From Mikania micrantha (taxonomy: Eukaryota > Streptophyta > Magnoliopsida > Asterales > Asteraceae): a stretch of DNA of 64,000 nt. This document shows positions 19,447 through 29,738 of this stretch, piece by piece. The DNA is taken from positions 1,278,501 through 1,342,500 of the forward strand of contig CM018689.1 in the NCBI GenBank assembly GCA_009363875.1, written 5' to 3'. Both the position numbers and the translations under genes were made by a program. Position 1 is the first letter of the stretch. Each line of letters starts with the position of its first letter. Under the pieces are notes generated by a model. It saw nothing but the letters and a program-made list of their open reading frames with translations, searched no databases and was not told the DNA's origin.

Positions 19447-22400
19447 TTATTCAAGTTGCAGCATACCAAGCCTTAGAACTAAATTTTGAAAAGTTGAAGT
19501 CTCTAAAGGCTTAGTAAAGATATCTGCAAGTTCATCAGCACTAGGAACAAACTTTGGATCAATCAGACCTTTTTCAAAACAATCCCTTATAAAATGATGT
19601 CTGATTTCAATATGTTTGGTCCTAGAGTGCTGAACTGGATTCTTTACAATACAAAGAGCTGAGGCACTATCCATTAACAATGGTGTTTTAGACTCTTTGA
19701 TGCCATAATCCAAAAGTTGAGTCTGAAGCCAGAGAATTTGTGAAGTGCAGCTGGCAGCAGCAATGTACTCGGCTTCAGCTGTGGATGTAGCCACAGATGT
19801 TTGTTTCTTACTCTGCCAAGAAACCAAACAGTTTCCTAGAAACTGACAACCACCAGAAGTTGATTTTCTGGTAAGTTTGCATCCTGCATAGTCACTATCA
19901 GAGAAAGCAACCAGCTTGCAGGAATGCCCAGTGGAATACCAAATTCCCAGTGATTGAGTGCCCTGCAAATATCTAAAAATCCTTTTAACAGCAATCAAAT
20001 GAGATTCTTTAGGTGCAGCCTGAAATCTAGCACAAACACATGTAGCAAACATAATGTCTGGTCTAGATGCTGTGAGATACATCAAGGAACCAATCATACA
20101 TCTATAAAGTGTTTCATCAACTGATTTACCTTTCAAATCTGCATCAAGTTGTGTGGTGCTGCTCATGGGGTTAGAACAATTTTTACAGTTTTGCAGATCA
20201 AATTTCTTTAACAACTCTTTTGTATATTTGGACTGGTGAATGAAAATGCCATCAGGACTTTGTTTGATTTGAAGACCCAAGAAAAACTGTAATTCCCCCA
20301 TGGCACTCATTTCAAAATTCTTTGTCATTAACTCAGTAAAATCAGCACACAACTTTGGATCAGATGAAGCAAAAATTATGTCATCAACATAAATTTGAAC
20401 AAGGAGCTTATGCTGTCCTACTTTCTTTATGAACAAAGTTTTATCTATGGAGCCTCTAGTGAAATTATTTTGAAGGAGAAAAGTGGATAAAGTGTCATAC
20501 CAGGCTCTAGGTGCTTGTTTCAGCCCATAAAGAGCTTTATCAAGCTTGTACACCCAATCAGGATGTTTATTGTCCTCAAAACCTGGTGGTTGACACACAT
20601 ACACTTCCTCTTTTATTTTACCATATAAGAAAGCACTTTTGACATCCGTTTGAAAAACTTTTAGTTTGTGTAAGGCAGCATATGCTAAAAACAATCTAAT
20701 TGCTTCCAGTCTGGCTACAGGGGCAAAAGTTTCATCATAATCAATACCTTCTTCCTGAGAGAACCCTTGTACAACCAGTCTGGCCTTGTTCTTAATTATT
20801 TGACCATTTTCATCAGTTTTATTCCTAAACACCCATTTAGTGCCTATTGCACACTTATCTTGAGGTAAAGGAACCAGCTCCCAGACTTGTTGTTTCTTGA
20901 ACTGCAATAGCTCCAACTGCATAGCCTCCACCCAGCCATTGTCTCTGAGTGCTGTGTGATAGTTCTTTGGCTCTTGCTGACTGACAAATAAGGCATAGAG
21001 ACAAAAATTTGACAATTGGCTTCTTGTTGAAACACCAGCAGAAATGTCACCCAGAACTTGAGATAATGGATGATCCTTCAGTTCTTGATATGGAATAAGA
21101 TCAGTGCAAGTGTTTGCTGGAGGTCCAGTTGCTGTAGATGTTGATGAAGATCCAGGGAACAGTTCAGTAGGAATTTCAAATGATGTAGAAGATTCTAGAA
21201 TTTCATCAGCATTGGTATTGGGAGGAACAACTGGGGCAGGAGGAGCATCAGATTTAGCAGACATTGGCAGATTATCACTAAATCTGAACATATGAGTACT
21301 TTCATCTTCATCATCAAGACTTCCTTGTGTGTTTTCTGTAGAAACTGTTGATGGAACTGCTTTAAATGCATCATCTGCCACAACAATAGACTCAACTGGA
21401 GATTGAGAAGATTCATGTTGCAAAATATCTAGATCAAACATCTCAATAGGATTTTGTGGAATTGAATCTTTTGGAAATTCATTGAATTTGATATGAAGAG
21501 TTTCTTCAACCATCTTGGTTCTGCAGTTAAACACTCTATAAGCCTTGCAAGTGGAAGAATAGCCAACAAAATATCCTGCATCAACTTTGGAGTCAAACTT
21601 TTTAAGTTGATCTTTGGTATTGAGGATATAACAAGGACACCCAAAAGCTCTGAAGAAGGAAATCAAAGGGGTCAAAGTATGAAGCATTTCATAAGGAGTT
21701 TTCAACCATCTTTGATTCACCAAAACTCTGTTTTGCACATAACAAGCTGTATTGACAGCTTCTGCCCAGAAAGTCAATGGCAAGCCGGAATCAGCCAGCA
21801 TTGTTCTGGCAGCTTCAATCAAGGTTCTATTTTTCCTTTCAACTACTACATTTTGTTCAGGAGTTCTAGGGATGCTGTACTGCCTCTTGATTCCCTTTGC
21901 CAGATAAAATTCATCCAGAATATGATTTCTGAACTCTGTGCCATTATCACTCCTTACACACTTGACAGGAAGAGAATATTGTTTCTCAACATACAACACA
22001 AAGTTTATAATAGACTTAGCAACCTCATCTTTTGAGTGCAAGAAGAAGGTCCAGACAAACCTGGAGTAATCATCAACAATTACTAAGCAATACTTCTTCT
22101 TTGCCATACTCATGACCTTCACTGGCCCAAACAAATCCATATGCAACATTTGCAAACAAGCAGTTGATTTGGGATCGCCTATTGGAGGAAAAGATACCTT
22201 GTGTTGCTTCCCTTTCAAGCAAGCAGTGGAATTCTCATCACAACTAAAATCTTTCATTGGAAGACCTCGAACCAAACCATGTTTCACCAGTTGATTCATG
22301 TTTTTGAGATTTACATGACCCAACCTTCTGTGCCACAGATTAGATTCCTTGAGAGAGGCCTTTGAAAATAAACATGGATGACCTTTAACAGAAATTTTCT

Positions 22401-22806
22401 TTGACAAATCAAAGGCATAAACCTTTCCCACCCTGTTAGCTTTAAGAAGAGTATATTCATCCAAAACTTTGCCAATCAGAGGCAACACTTCAGAAGACAG
22501 TATCCTACAGTCTTGCTTGGTGAAAAGAGAAATGTGACCCTTATCACACATCTGACTAACACTCAGGAGATTATACTTAAGATTCTCTACATGATTCACA
22601 TCATCAAACCTTATCTCACCATTTGACACATATCCTTTTCGTATAATGTAACCCTTAGCATCATTTCCAAATGAAACAAATCCCTTCCTTCCTGTAAAAT
22701 AGTCATTAAGAAGAGATCTGCTCCCAGTCATATGCATGGATCCTCCACTGTCAACATACCAGATGCTATTTTGGCATGCTGAAGGACCCTGCATACATGA
22801 ACACAC
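19447..22806 (-). CDS. Copia pol: protease, integrase, RT and RNase H
   Basis: Open for 1,119 codons on the minus strand. Domains in order: aspartic protease (WYVDSGGSMHMTG, residues about 17-29), integrase zinc region (HRRLGHVNLKN ... CLKGKQ), and a DDE core near residues 225-335 (D in MDLFGP, D in VRSDNGTEF, E in RTPEQN). RT follows at about 640-880, with the catalytic motif YVDDIIFAS and the box ALYGLKQAPRAWY. RNase H is at about 970-1100 (SDSDYAG; AEAEYIAAA). These carry out processing, integration and reverse transcription. The frame is the downstream part of a gag-pol polyprotein, separated from gag only by an in-frame TGA at 22807-22809. Catalytic residues look intact. Confidence 0.92.
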   Translation of the reverse strand: MCSCMQGPSACQNSIWYVDSGGSMHMTGSRSLLNDYFTGRKGFVSFGNDAKGYIIRKGYVSNGEIRFDDVNHVENLKYNLLSVSQMCDKGHISLFTKQDCRILSSEVLPLIGKVLDEYTLLKANRVGKVYAFDLSKKISVKGHPCLFSKASLKESNLWHRRLGHVNLKNMNQLVKHGLVRGLPMKDFSCDENSTACLKGKQHKVSFPPIGDPKSTACLQMLHMDLFGPVKVMSMAKKKYCLVIVDDYSRFVWTFFLHSKDEVAKSIINFVLYVEKQYSLPVKCVRSDNGTEFRNHILDEFYLAKGIKRQYSIPRTPEQNVVVERKNRTLIEAARTMLADSGLPLTFWAEAVNTACYVQNRVLVNQRWLKTPYEMLHTLTPLISFFRAFGCPCYILNTKDQLKKFDSKVDAGYFVGYSSTCKAYRVFNCRTKMVEETLHIKFNEFPKDSIPQNPIEMFDLDILQHESSQSPVESIVVADDAFKAVPSTVSTENTQGSLDDEDESTHMFRFSDNLPMSAKSDAPPAPVVPPNTNADEILESSTSFEIPTELFPGSSSTSTATGPPANTCTDLIPYQELKDHPLSQVLGDISAGVSTRSQLSNFCLYALFVSQQEPKNYHTALRDNGWVEAMQLELLQFKKQQVWELVPLPQDKCAIGTKWVFRNKTDENGQIIKNKARLVVQGFSQEEGIDYDETFAPVARLEAIRLFLAYAALHKLKVFQTDVKSAFLYGKIKEEVYVCQPPGFEDNKHPDWVYKLDKALYGLKQAPRAWYDTLSTFLLQNNFTRGSIDKTLFIKKVGQHKLLVQIYVDDIIFASSDPKLCADFTELMTKNFEMSAMGELQFFLGLQIKQSPDGIFIHQSKYTKELLKKFDLQNCKNCSNPMSSTTQLDADLKGKSVDETLYRCMIGSLMYLTASRPDIMFATCVCARFQAAPKESHLIAVKRIFRYLQGTQSLGIWYSTGHSCKLVAFSDSDYAGCKLTRKSTSGGCQFLGNCLVSWQSKKQTSVATSTAEAEYIAAASCTSQILWLQTQLLDYGIKESKTPLLMDSASALCIVKNPVQHSRTKHIEIRHHFIRDCFEKGLIDPKFVPSADELADIFTKPLETSTFQNLVLRLGMLQLE

Positions 22807-23961
22807 TCAGTTAGACTTTTGGACCCAAACCAGTTTGGTTTTGGGTCTGTTATCACATGAAGAAACAAAATTAACATTGTCATTTGAAGCAACACTTGAG
22901 CCATTCTTTTCAGAAGAGTTAACCTTGACTTTTGATCTTGATTTCTTCTTCTGAAATGAAGCAACAGATGCCTCTGCTAGATTGACTCTTCCTAGCAATT
23001 GTTGCATCATAATAATCAGTTGATTATGGTTGTGAGTCAAGATTCTGATGTCATCAGAAACATCAGTACCTGACTTTTGATTTTTGTGTTTTATCACCTT
23101 AGCTACTTTGGGTGATGAATATTCTTTCAAGTGCTGTTTCTTTGAATCTGGAAAAACCCCTTTACTTTTCTTGGATTTACTTGAATCATTTCCCTATGAG
23201 GGTTTTCCAGATTTTGAACCTACTGATGATTCTGGTACAAATTTGGAACTAAATTCATTTTTCATTTTGATTATGTTCTTGTTTTTGTTCTTAAGTTTAT
23301 TGAATTTAGAGCCTCTTCTGTACCAGCATTCATCAGAAGAATGATTAAACAACCTACAAATTTCACAAGGCACTCTCTTGTGCTTCTCCTTGTGAGTATC
23401 TACAAGTACTGAAGACTTAGATACTGAATTTTTGTTCTTCAGAACATTTGGAACTTCAGTATTTGTAGACTGTTTAACAACTGCTGATGTGTTGACAACC
23501 TCTGAAGAGTTATTCTTCAGCACTTGTCTATCAACACATTTCTCATCATCAGTTGTACCATTACCAGCTTTTTCTACAACTGCTGATGAGACACTCTGGC
23601 TTATCAGAAGCCGTGCATCTTTCTCTCCAGTCCCATCCCCATCTGACTCAATCAGGTTTAAATTTAATTCATTTGAAACTTTTTCATCAGGGTCAATCTC
23701 AATTAAAACACTATCCTGACATGTGTCACCCTGAATGACATTTGTACATCCAATAGAGTAAGAATATATTTCAATATCCACAGTTTCAGACTCAGATTTG
23801 CAAGCACTTGACTCTCCTTCAGATATATCTACAGAATCAGACATTTCTGAAGATTTGGTGGATTGATATACACTGTCCCCTTCAGACTCACATTCATAAC
23901 TTTTTGGTGTATAATCAGCTGGGGGGGGCAGTGTGATTGTATCCAATCCCAAACTTAACAT
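22807..23961 (-). pseudogene. Copia gag-pol linker with second zinc knuckle, two stops and a frameshift
   Basis: Frames 23194-23961 and 22807-23130 continue the polyprotein between gag and pol. The first is acidic and Ser-rich, then has a CCHC-like knuckle (CEICRLFNHSSDEC) typical of SIRE gag tails, then a basic Lys-Asn stretch. It ends in TAG at 23194-23196. The same frame continues to a TGA at 22807-22809, just before protease. The join to gag needs a one-base shift at a C8 run (minus strand) at about 23923-23930. No start codon is needed if it is translated as part of gag-pol. Confidence 0.78.
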
Positions 23962-25810
23962 TGGATGCTGATTGTTTGTTTAACAACATCTCAAACCCCT
24001 TACAGGACTCAACCCATTTTTCACAATTTACTTGGGTTGCTGCAAGTGTTTGCTTCAGATCATTATGTTTCATAAGCATTACTTCCACTCTAGCCTTTTC
24101 ATCAGATAACAAACATTTGAGCTTATAAATTTTAGACTCTTTTTCATTTAAAACTTTCTCAAATTCATTTTTGTTTTTAGCCACAGCCTTTTCTAGCTCA
24201 AATTTCTCATTGATTAATTCAACATTTATTTCTCTGATAGAAGCAAATGCTAAAATACACGATTCTGAACACAACTTAGCTTTTGATTCAGATGATACCT
24301 GTGATGTTGAAGAAGTTGAACATGAGGTGTCAGTTGAATCTATAGCCATCAAAGCAAGATTCCCGAATGGATTGTCTCCACCATGTGGACCAGCTTCAGA
24401 GTACAGCTGCATATTGAAATCAGATAAGTCATCAGGTAAACTACTCCAATCAGCTACTCCAAGGGTGAAGAAACTCTGATGTTGTTGTTGAGGCTGTTGA
24501 TTGGTTTGAGATTTGCTAGGTTCAGGAAGAGCAGGTGATTGTGGAGGGATTATTGCTGGAGTGTGAGTGGGTTGTGGCATATAGAAGCAAGGATATGGAT
24601 AAGGCATAGGACTTTGTGGTACAAAATGAGCTGGATAAAATTGTTGTTGACCAGATCCAGAAGATTGTTGTCCTTTGTTTGGTGTGTTATTGCTAGGAAA
24701 GGTCACAATGGGTGCAGGGGAACTAGGTCCAGTGGATTTGCACTCTCTAGCAAAATGACCAAGCCTGTGACACTTGTGGCATCTCAACTTCCCTTTGTCA
24801 AAACCAACCTTGGTTTTGCCAGTTAATCCGGGAAATTTTCTTCCAGTTCTTTTGTAAAATTTTTGAGATCTAATGTTTATTAAGGCCATCTGACTTAATA
24901 TATCCATTTCCTCCAGATCATCATCTGGAATTCCCTTCAAATCATCCATCACAAAACACAGATTATCACCATATGTACCTGCATTACCATCAACTCCCAC
25001 AAAAGCATGTTCAGCACTATTAGTAGAGAAGTCAATATGTTCATCATAAGAACACTCAGACCCAGTATATTCTGACTCTTGACTTATCAATGCAGTATTG
25101 CCAGGAATGAAATCATCAGTGAGTTTGCCAGATGAAGACAGTTTTCTCTTCTGTTCTACCTCTCTCTCAAAAGTTAAGAGTTTCCCATGGAGTTGGGTGA
25201 GAGATAGATTCTCTAGATTTGCATTAGAGCGTAAGACAATAGTATAAGTGTCCCATCTCTCAGGCAGTGATCTGAGGAGTCTGTTGTTCATCTGACTATT
25301 TGTATACTCCTGCTTAACCATTTTCAATTCAGAAATCAGACAGGAAAACCGCTCAAACTGTTGAGTCAATGACTCACTCTTTCTATGAGAAAAAGTCTCA
25401 TACTGTTGAGCAAGGATTTCTCTAGTATTTGCTAAAACCTCATCGGTTCCACCGAATTGTTCTTTCAATGCAACCCAGAGATCATGAGCAGTGTCATGAT
25501 GCATCAAGCCTGAATATATCTCATTCGGCAAAGCCATGGCCAGAATACCATGAGCTTTCGCATCAATTTCAAACAATTTTATATCCTCATCTGGATACAT
25601 ATCCGGTGGTTTCGGAATCATGATTTTAGTTTCAGGATCAGTGATCATGGGTTTATACGGACCAAGCACTACAGATTTCCAACATCCTGCACTGTTAATT
25701 GACAGGTGATGTAGCATTCTACGTTGCCAAATGTTGTACTCACTCCGAACCAGCATCGGAGGCTTGGTTGCGGAGCCTGTGTTGTGCGGATCATTGTTTG
25801 GAGTTGTCAT
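23915..25810 (-). CDS. Copia gag (631 residues)
   Basis: The start is the ATG at 25808-25810 (MTTPNNDPHN), directly after the primer site and leader. The N-terminus has the UBN2-type copia gag fold (YNIWQRRMLHHL ... DLWVALKEQFGG ... LLRSLPERWDTY). A CCHC knuckle follows near residue 345 (CHKCHRLGHFAREC), then a Pro/Gln-rich segment and a coiled-coil-like tail (ELINEKFELEKAVAKNKNEF). It would form the virus-like particle that packages element RNA. It is long for copia but usual for SIRE. The stop follows a slip in the C8 run; the open frame continues in 23194-23961. Confidence 0.88.
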   Translation of the reverse strand: MTTPNNDPHNTGSATKPPMLVRSEYNIWQRRMLHHLSINSAGCWKSVVLGPYKPMITDPETKIMIPKPPDMYPDEDIKLFEIDAKAHGILAMALPNEIYSGLMHHDTAHDLWVALKEQFGGTDEVLANTREILAQQYETFSHRKSESLTQQFERFSCLISELKMVKQEYTNSQMNNRLLRSLPERWDTYTIVLRSNANLENLSLTQLHGKLLTFEREVEQKRKLSSSGKLTDDFIPGNTALISQESEYTGSECSYDEHIDFSTNSAEHAFVGVDGNAGTYGDNLCFVMDDLKGIPDDDLEEMDILSQMALINIRSQKFYKRTGRKFPGLTGKTKVGFDKGKLRCHKCHRLGHFARECKSTGPSSPAPIVTFPSNNTPNKGQQSSGSGQQQFYPAHFVPQSPMPYPYPCFYMPQPTHTPAIIPPQSPALPEPSKSQTNQQPQQQHQSFFTLGVADWSSLPDDLSDFNMQLYSEAGPHGGDNPFGNLALMAIDSTDTSCSTSSTSQVSSESKAKLCSESCILAFASIREINVELINEKFELEKAVAKNKNEFEKVLNEKESKIYKLKCLLSDEKARVEVMLMKHNDLKQTLAATQVNCEKWVESCKGFEMLLNKQSASNVKFGIGYNHTAPPS

Positions 25811-26027
25811 GATCTCAGATTCAATCAATATCAACTAAATTCAAATGAATTAAGCACAAGCTTCAACCAATTGATTCAAACAAATTGATATTGAAAAACA
25901 AATCAACAGAAGTTATCAGAAAACTTCAAACTATAACAAGTTCTTACTAATCAGCTAATTCGATCAAACAGAGAACTAAATTGAGCAGTTTCAGAGATCA
26001 ATTGTTTAATCGGTCAATGATTAACCT

Positions 26028-26039
26028 GCTCTGATACCA
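26028..26039 (-). promoter_or_regulatory. Copia primer-binding site (tRNA-iMet)
   Basis: Minus-strand TGGTATCAGAGC, two bases inside the 5' LTR end, complements the 3' end of initiator tRNA-Met, the usual minus-strand primer of Ty1/copia elements. Confidence 0.93.
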
Positions 26040-26041
26040 AT

Positions 26042-26632
26042 TGTAGGATCAGTTGTTCTCATTTGATCAATATTAGATTATAGCAGCGGAATTCAGAGAT
26101 GAATTAGCATAGAATTAGCAAGAACACTTTGAATCTAATAAAACAGTAACGAGCAAGTTGTTATAGAAAGAGAATTCTGCAAAAGGAATAAAATCATTCA
26201 ATGAGCTAACTTCGTTTTTAATTACAATATGTCAACTGTCCTTATATAGAAACAGTGACATCTGATGATGTCACATGATGTTGACATCTAACAGACAAAA
26301 GACAACGACTGAAATAAACAAAACTACTGAGGATGTTCACAAAGACTGAAGACATCCTATTACAAAGTCTGAATAACTAAACTACTGAAAGCAAACTACA
26401 ACATCTGATGAGTAAACTATTCATCAGACTTTTACAACTATTGAAAGTAAACTACTGAAGACAAAACAAACATCACAACATCTGAAGACTAACACTTCAG
26501 CTGTTGTGAATAACTTCAGGTCTTGTAATTCTTCAACATGGCTTTTAGCTGATGTGTTCTTCTTCAGTTGTTATGTGTATGTGAGACTTAAAGGTTTTTC
26601 TGATCAGGCTCATTGGTTCTTTTGGTCCAACA
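26042..26632 (-). repeat. 5' LTR of the copia element
   Basis: 591 bp, pairs with 14946-15535. A minus-strand TATA box TCTATATAAGG lies at 26240-26250, placing U3 at 26632-26251 and the transcript start near 26215. The same box is in the 3' LTR near 15144-15154. Confidence 0.92.
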
Positions 26633-26637
26633 ACGGG

Positions 26638-27749
26638 TCATCCCGATTCGTTCTTCAAAGAAGAAGTGGGGCTCCTATCTTAGTTCCAGAAATTACTTTT
26701 AATGAAGATGAATGGAGAAATAGGTTCTTTTTCGTGAAAAGAAGTTCTATTCCTCATGGGGAACTTCTTCCTTTCAAGTGGGTGGAAAAAGGTAGGATTC
26801 TTAGGATTTTCCTTGTTAATTGAGACTTCTTATTGTTTGATATTTCTTATTTTATTTTTATTTTTCGCAGATCCCAAGTTTGAGTCACTCGTAGCAGAAG
26901 AAGAAGAAGTAAGTAGGAACAAAATTCGTTCCTTGTTGAAAATCGACGAGCAATACAGAAAGTTTGGTGCCAATCTTGAAACAGTTTCTCCTATGGCCTC
27001 AGGTATATTAAAAATATTTTAATATTCTGAGATATTCTTATTTATTTCTAATTATTCGGACTTATTTTACAGAATCAACATTTAACCTCGAAGACCTTGA
27101 CACCTTCTTTGCTGTGAAAAAGGAGAAAACCAGTCCTGTTGCCCCCAAGTCGCGTATCATGGCTACCCGCTCTTCAAAGACAACCAAGAAACGCAAGGGG
27201 GTAGATACTTTGGATCTCGAGGAGCCATCTGACCTGTCCATTCCTGATCTTTTGAAAAAGGTATACTATTTATTTTGTCTATTAGCATAATATCCCTACA
27301 TATTCTGAATGATTCCTATTATTGTAGGTCTCTGCTAAGTACATCTTTGAGAAAGAACAAACTGACAAGCAGATGGAGGACCTGAAAGATCAGAAGAAAA
27401 TCTTCACAGCCAAAGCCGGTCATTACGAGAAGGAGCTAGCCAAGGTCAAGAAACAGATAAAGGAAATGGAAGCCTCTCACAAGCTCCAGTTCAAAGAACA
27501 TATTGATGGGGCCAAGAAGTCTACCGCCATTGTTGTGTTAAGGGCTAAAATCCAATTGGTGAATCAGGCCAAGGCTGACGTGTAGATTCCCTAGCCAGGA
27601 ATATGAAGGAATGGGGCAAGATATTGGCGACCCTGGCTGGTGACAAGGCTGAAGCGTCTGTGGAGGTAAACAAGGCTGGCGAGGTGGGTGAGACCAACAA
27701 GGCAGGTGATGTGGAGGTGACAGGTGCTGAGGCTGGCGTGGTTGAGTAG
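26638..27749 (+). pseudogene. Antisense gene of the Tat element, exons 1 (right part) to 4
   Basis: Continues the frame cut at 14945. Exon 1 ends at 26791 (GEL..KWVEKG). Intron 26792-26870 (GTAGGA..TTTCGCAG) is followed by exon 2, 26871-27002 (DPKFESLVAEEEE). Intron 27003-27072 (GTATAT..TTTTACAG) is followed by exon 3, 27073-27260, with a basic nuclear-signal-like KTTKKRKG. Intron 27261-27327 (GTATAC..ATTGTAG) is followed by exon 4 from 27328, a coiled coil (EKELAKVKKQIKEMEASHK). All joins keep the frame. Exon 4 hits a TAG at 27583-27585, but an open frame one base off runs SLARNMKEWGKILATLAG and on to TAG at 27747-27749, so a one-base loss is likely. The role of such antisense Tat genes is not known. 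Confidence 0.68.
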
Positions 27750-27890
27750 GAGGTGATGATGGGCGATGATGACAATGATGCGAAGGTCTGAGCCTATCTT
27801 TTTTAGTATTTTGTCGTTCTTTAATTCCGATGCAATGCTGTTTAAACAATAGTTATAGGGAAGTCCCCTAGTATAGGGGCAGACAATATA

Positions 27891-28004
27891 AGAAATCAAA
27901 GTGGAGGGACCGTGAGTTTCATGGCGAAACTTTGATTTCTTTTAACTTTTGTTTGACATGTCAAGTGGAGGGACCATGAGTTTCATGGCGAAACTTGATA
28001 TGTC
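27891..28004 (+). repeat. Twin hairpin repeats in the Tat 3' region
   Basis: Two hairpins, 27891-27940 and 27955-28004, share the core GTGGAGGGACC-R-TGAGTTTCATGGCGAAAC but have different outer arms. The first has AGAAATCAAA / TTTGATTTCT (10 of 10 paired). The second has GACATGTCAAG / CTTGATATGTC (10 of 11 paired). Inside each is a second inverted repeat, AGTTTC / GAAACT. Confidence 0.7.
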
Positions 28005-29164
28005 AACTTTTTAACTGCTTCTGGTTGTGAATATAATATTTGGTATGTTGGGTTATCTTCTTGTATTTCCTATTCTAAAATATCCTAAAGTATCCTGAAT
28101 GTTGTTCTTTTGTTACTGAAAGATATTATTAAACATCCCCAGATATTATTAAGTTACACGACTTGTAGTTATAGTTTCACTGTATATCTTATAATACTTT
28201 AGTTTCTCCAAGTATTTTCTATTTAGACTATTTACGTATACGGTTTTTTAGGAATATTTAGGAGTAATTGAGAATAATGTAAAATAGTAAATTCAACTTG
28301 AATATTGTATTCAGTATTGAAGATATAAATTATTTCGACTTTTTAACAATTTTTCAGATATAAAAAATTTTTGAGGACATTTATTTGTTTAACTATTGGA
28401 ATATCCATACATATTCCAAAATATCCTTGAATATTTTTGATATGTAGTATGCATGTAATGGATTGATTTCTTTTAACTTTCATGAATATTATGTTTGTTA
28501 AACTAATGACTAAAATCAATCTAAATTATTGAATATACTAATATCGTATCCAGCTATAATTTATTATTTATAATTATTGTTAGGATATCTTCGAATATTC
28601 CTAAATATTCATAATGATATCTTGGATGTTTCGTAAACCGTTTAAGGGAATAAATCCTTTTTTAATTTTTACAAGGATTTGGTTTTGGCTATAAATAAAT
28701 CTCTATTGAAAAATTTTAGAACATTTTTCCTCAAATCCAATATATATGTAGGAATCATTAGGAATAATTCAGATTAGAATTATCCTTATTCGACTAAGGT
28801 TTTTATTATTTCAATGGTTATATTTAACTTAGATATATATTCTAAAGTTATAATAGCACACGAAGTAACTAGTAATTTAGTTTAGCATATCCCTAAGTAA
28901 AAGCTCTCATATAACATATTCCTAAGTTTTACACATTCTATCAAGTGTTAGAATATGAATCTGATCAACTAGAAATAAAGAATGCAATATATTGAAAGAG
29001 TTGAGAAATAAATACCGATTTTTAGAGATAGTAGATTTAATTCAAAGCCTTCATTGTTCCTGTCCAAACATAAAAATTCCATACCTAAATATTCTAAAAT
29101 ATCCTGCAATACTCCAGAGTATCCTTGAGAATTTGTCCTGCATAAACAGAAAAACAAGAAAACT
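28005..29164. other. AT-rich non-coding part of the Tat 3' region
   Basis: Very AT-rich, with many short ATATCC / GGAATAT words (for example AATATCCCTAAG, GATATTCCTAA) scattered through it. No gene or strong repeat is seen. The small frames on both strands at 28969-29300 are not supported. Confidence 0.5.
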
Positions 29165-29510
29165 TGGGACAAGCCCAAGATACTGGCGACAAGGCCGATT
29201 AAACTGGCGACTAAGGCCGAAATTACTGGTGACTATGGCCGGAATACTGGCGACTAAGGCCGAAATTACTGGCGACTATGGCCAGAATACTGGCGACTAA
29301 GGCTGGAATACTGGCAACTAGGCCGGAATACTGGCGACAAGGCCGAGAGATACTGGCGACTAAGGCCGGAATACTGGCGACTAGGCCGGAATACTGCCGC
29401 ATGGCCGAGAGATACTGGCGACTAAGGCCGGAATACTGGCGACTAGGCCGGAATACTGGCGACAAGGCCGAGAGATACTGGCGACTAAGGCCGGAATTCG
29501 GAGGATCCCT
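29165..29510 (+). repeat. ACTGGCGACTAAGGCCGGAAT minisatellite
   Basis: About sixteen units of 18-23 bp with consensus ATACTGGCGACTAAGGCCGGA and variants (GACAAGGCCGAGAG, GACTAGGCCGG, GACTATGGCC). Higher-order structure is visible: a three-unit block ending GAGAGATACTGG recurs. Frames on both strands (29223-29552, 29278-29604) simply translate the repeat. Confidence 0.9.
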
Positions 29511-29690
29511 GGTAATAGTTTTTGAAAATGAAATTGTCAGCCACTCATGCATGTACTGGTCCCAAAATCTCCATCTATACCGGGATATTTCGGAGGATCC
29601 TTAGTTATAGTCCTCGATAATGAAATTGTCAGCCACTCATGCGTGTACTGGTCCTATTATCTCAAACTATAACAGGATAAATGTGCGCAA
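29500..29690 (+). repeat. Two-copy direct repeat next to the minisatellite
   Basis: GGAGGATCCCTGGTAATAG and then GAAAATGAAATTGTCAGCC at 29510 repeats as GGAGGATCCTTAGTTATAG and then GATAATGAAATTGTCAGCC at 29592. Both are followed by ACTCATGC-R-TGTACTGGTCC. The unit is about 82 bp. Confidence 0.75.
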
Positions 29691-29738
29691 CTGGTGAGGG
29701 CATGAGCCCTAAGTCTTCATGAGATACAAAAGTCTCTT

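Larger units (their letters stand above)
14946..26632 (-). mobile_element. SIRE-type Ty1/copia element with third ORF
   Basis: Flanked by ACGGG at 14941-14945 and 26633-26637. The LTRs are 590 and 591 bp, starting TGTAGGATCAGTTG and ending TTGGTCCAACA, with about eight differences by eye. The primer site complements tRNA-iMet (26028-26039). Minus-strand order is large gag with zinc knuckles, PR, integrase, RT, RNase H and then a 1,040-residue ORF. The integrase-before-RT order marks Ty1/copia. The long gag and the extra 3' ORF mark the SIRE/Sirevirus lineage. gag-pol has one frameshift and two stops; the third ORF is open. Confidence 0.9.

Noticed and set aside
21493..22035. 180-codon plus-strand frame opposite copia integrase, with similar shadows at 9411, 12162, 17066 and 39775
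   Set aside because: Antisense to strongly recognisable pol or gag domains; no independent signal.
26028..26039. tRNA-iMet match as a tRNA gene fragment (also 52818-52830)
   Set aside because: Only 12-13 bases at the exact primer-site position beside an LTR; no cloverleaf.
29165..29510. CRISPR-like array
   Set aside because: Units are contiguous and variable with no unique spacers; this is a plant minisatellite.
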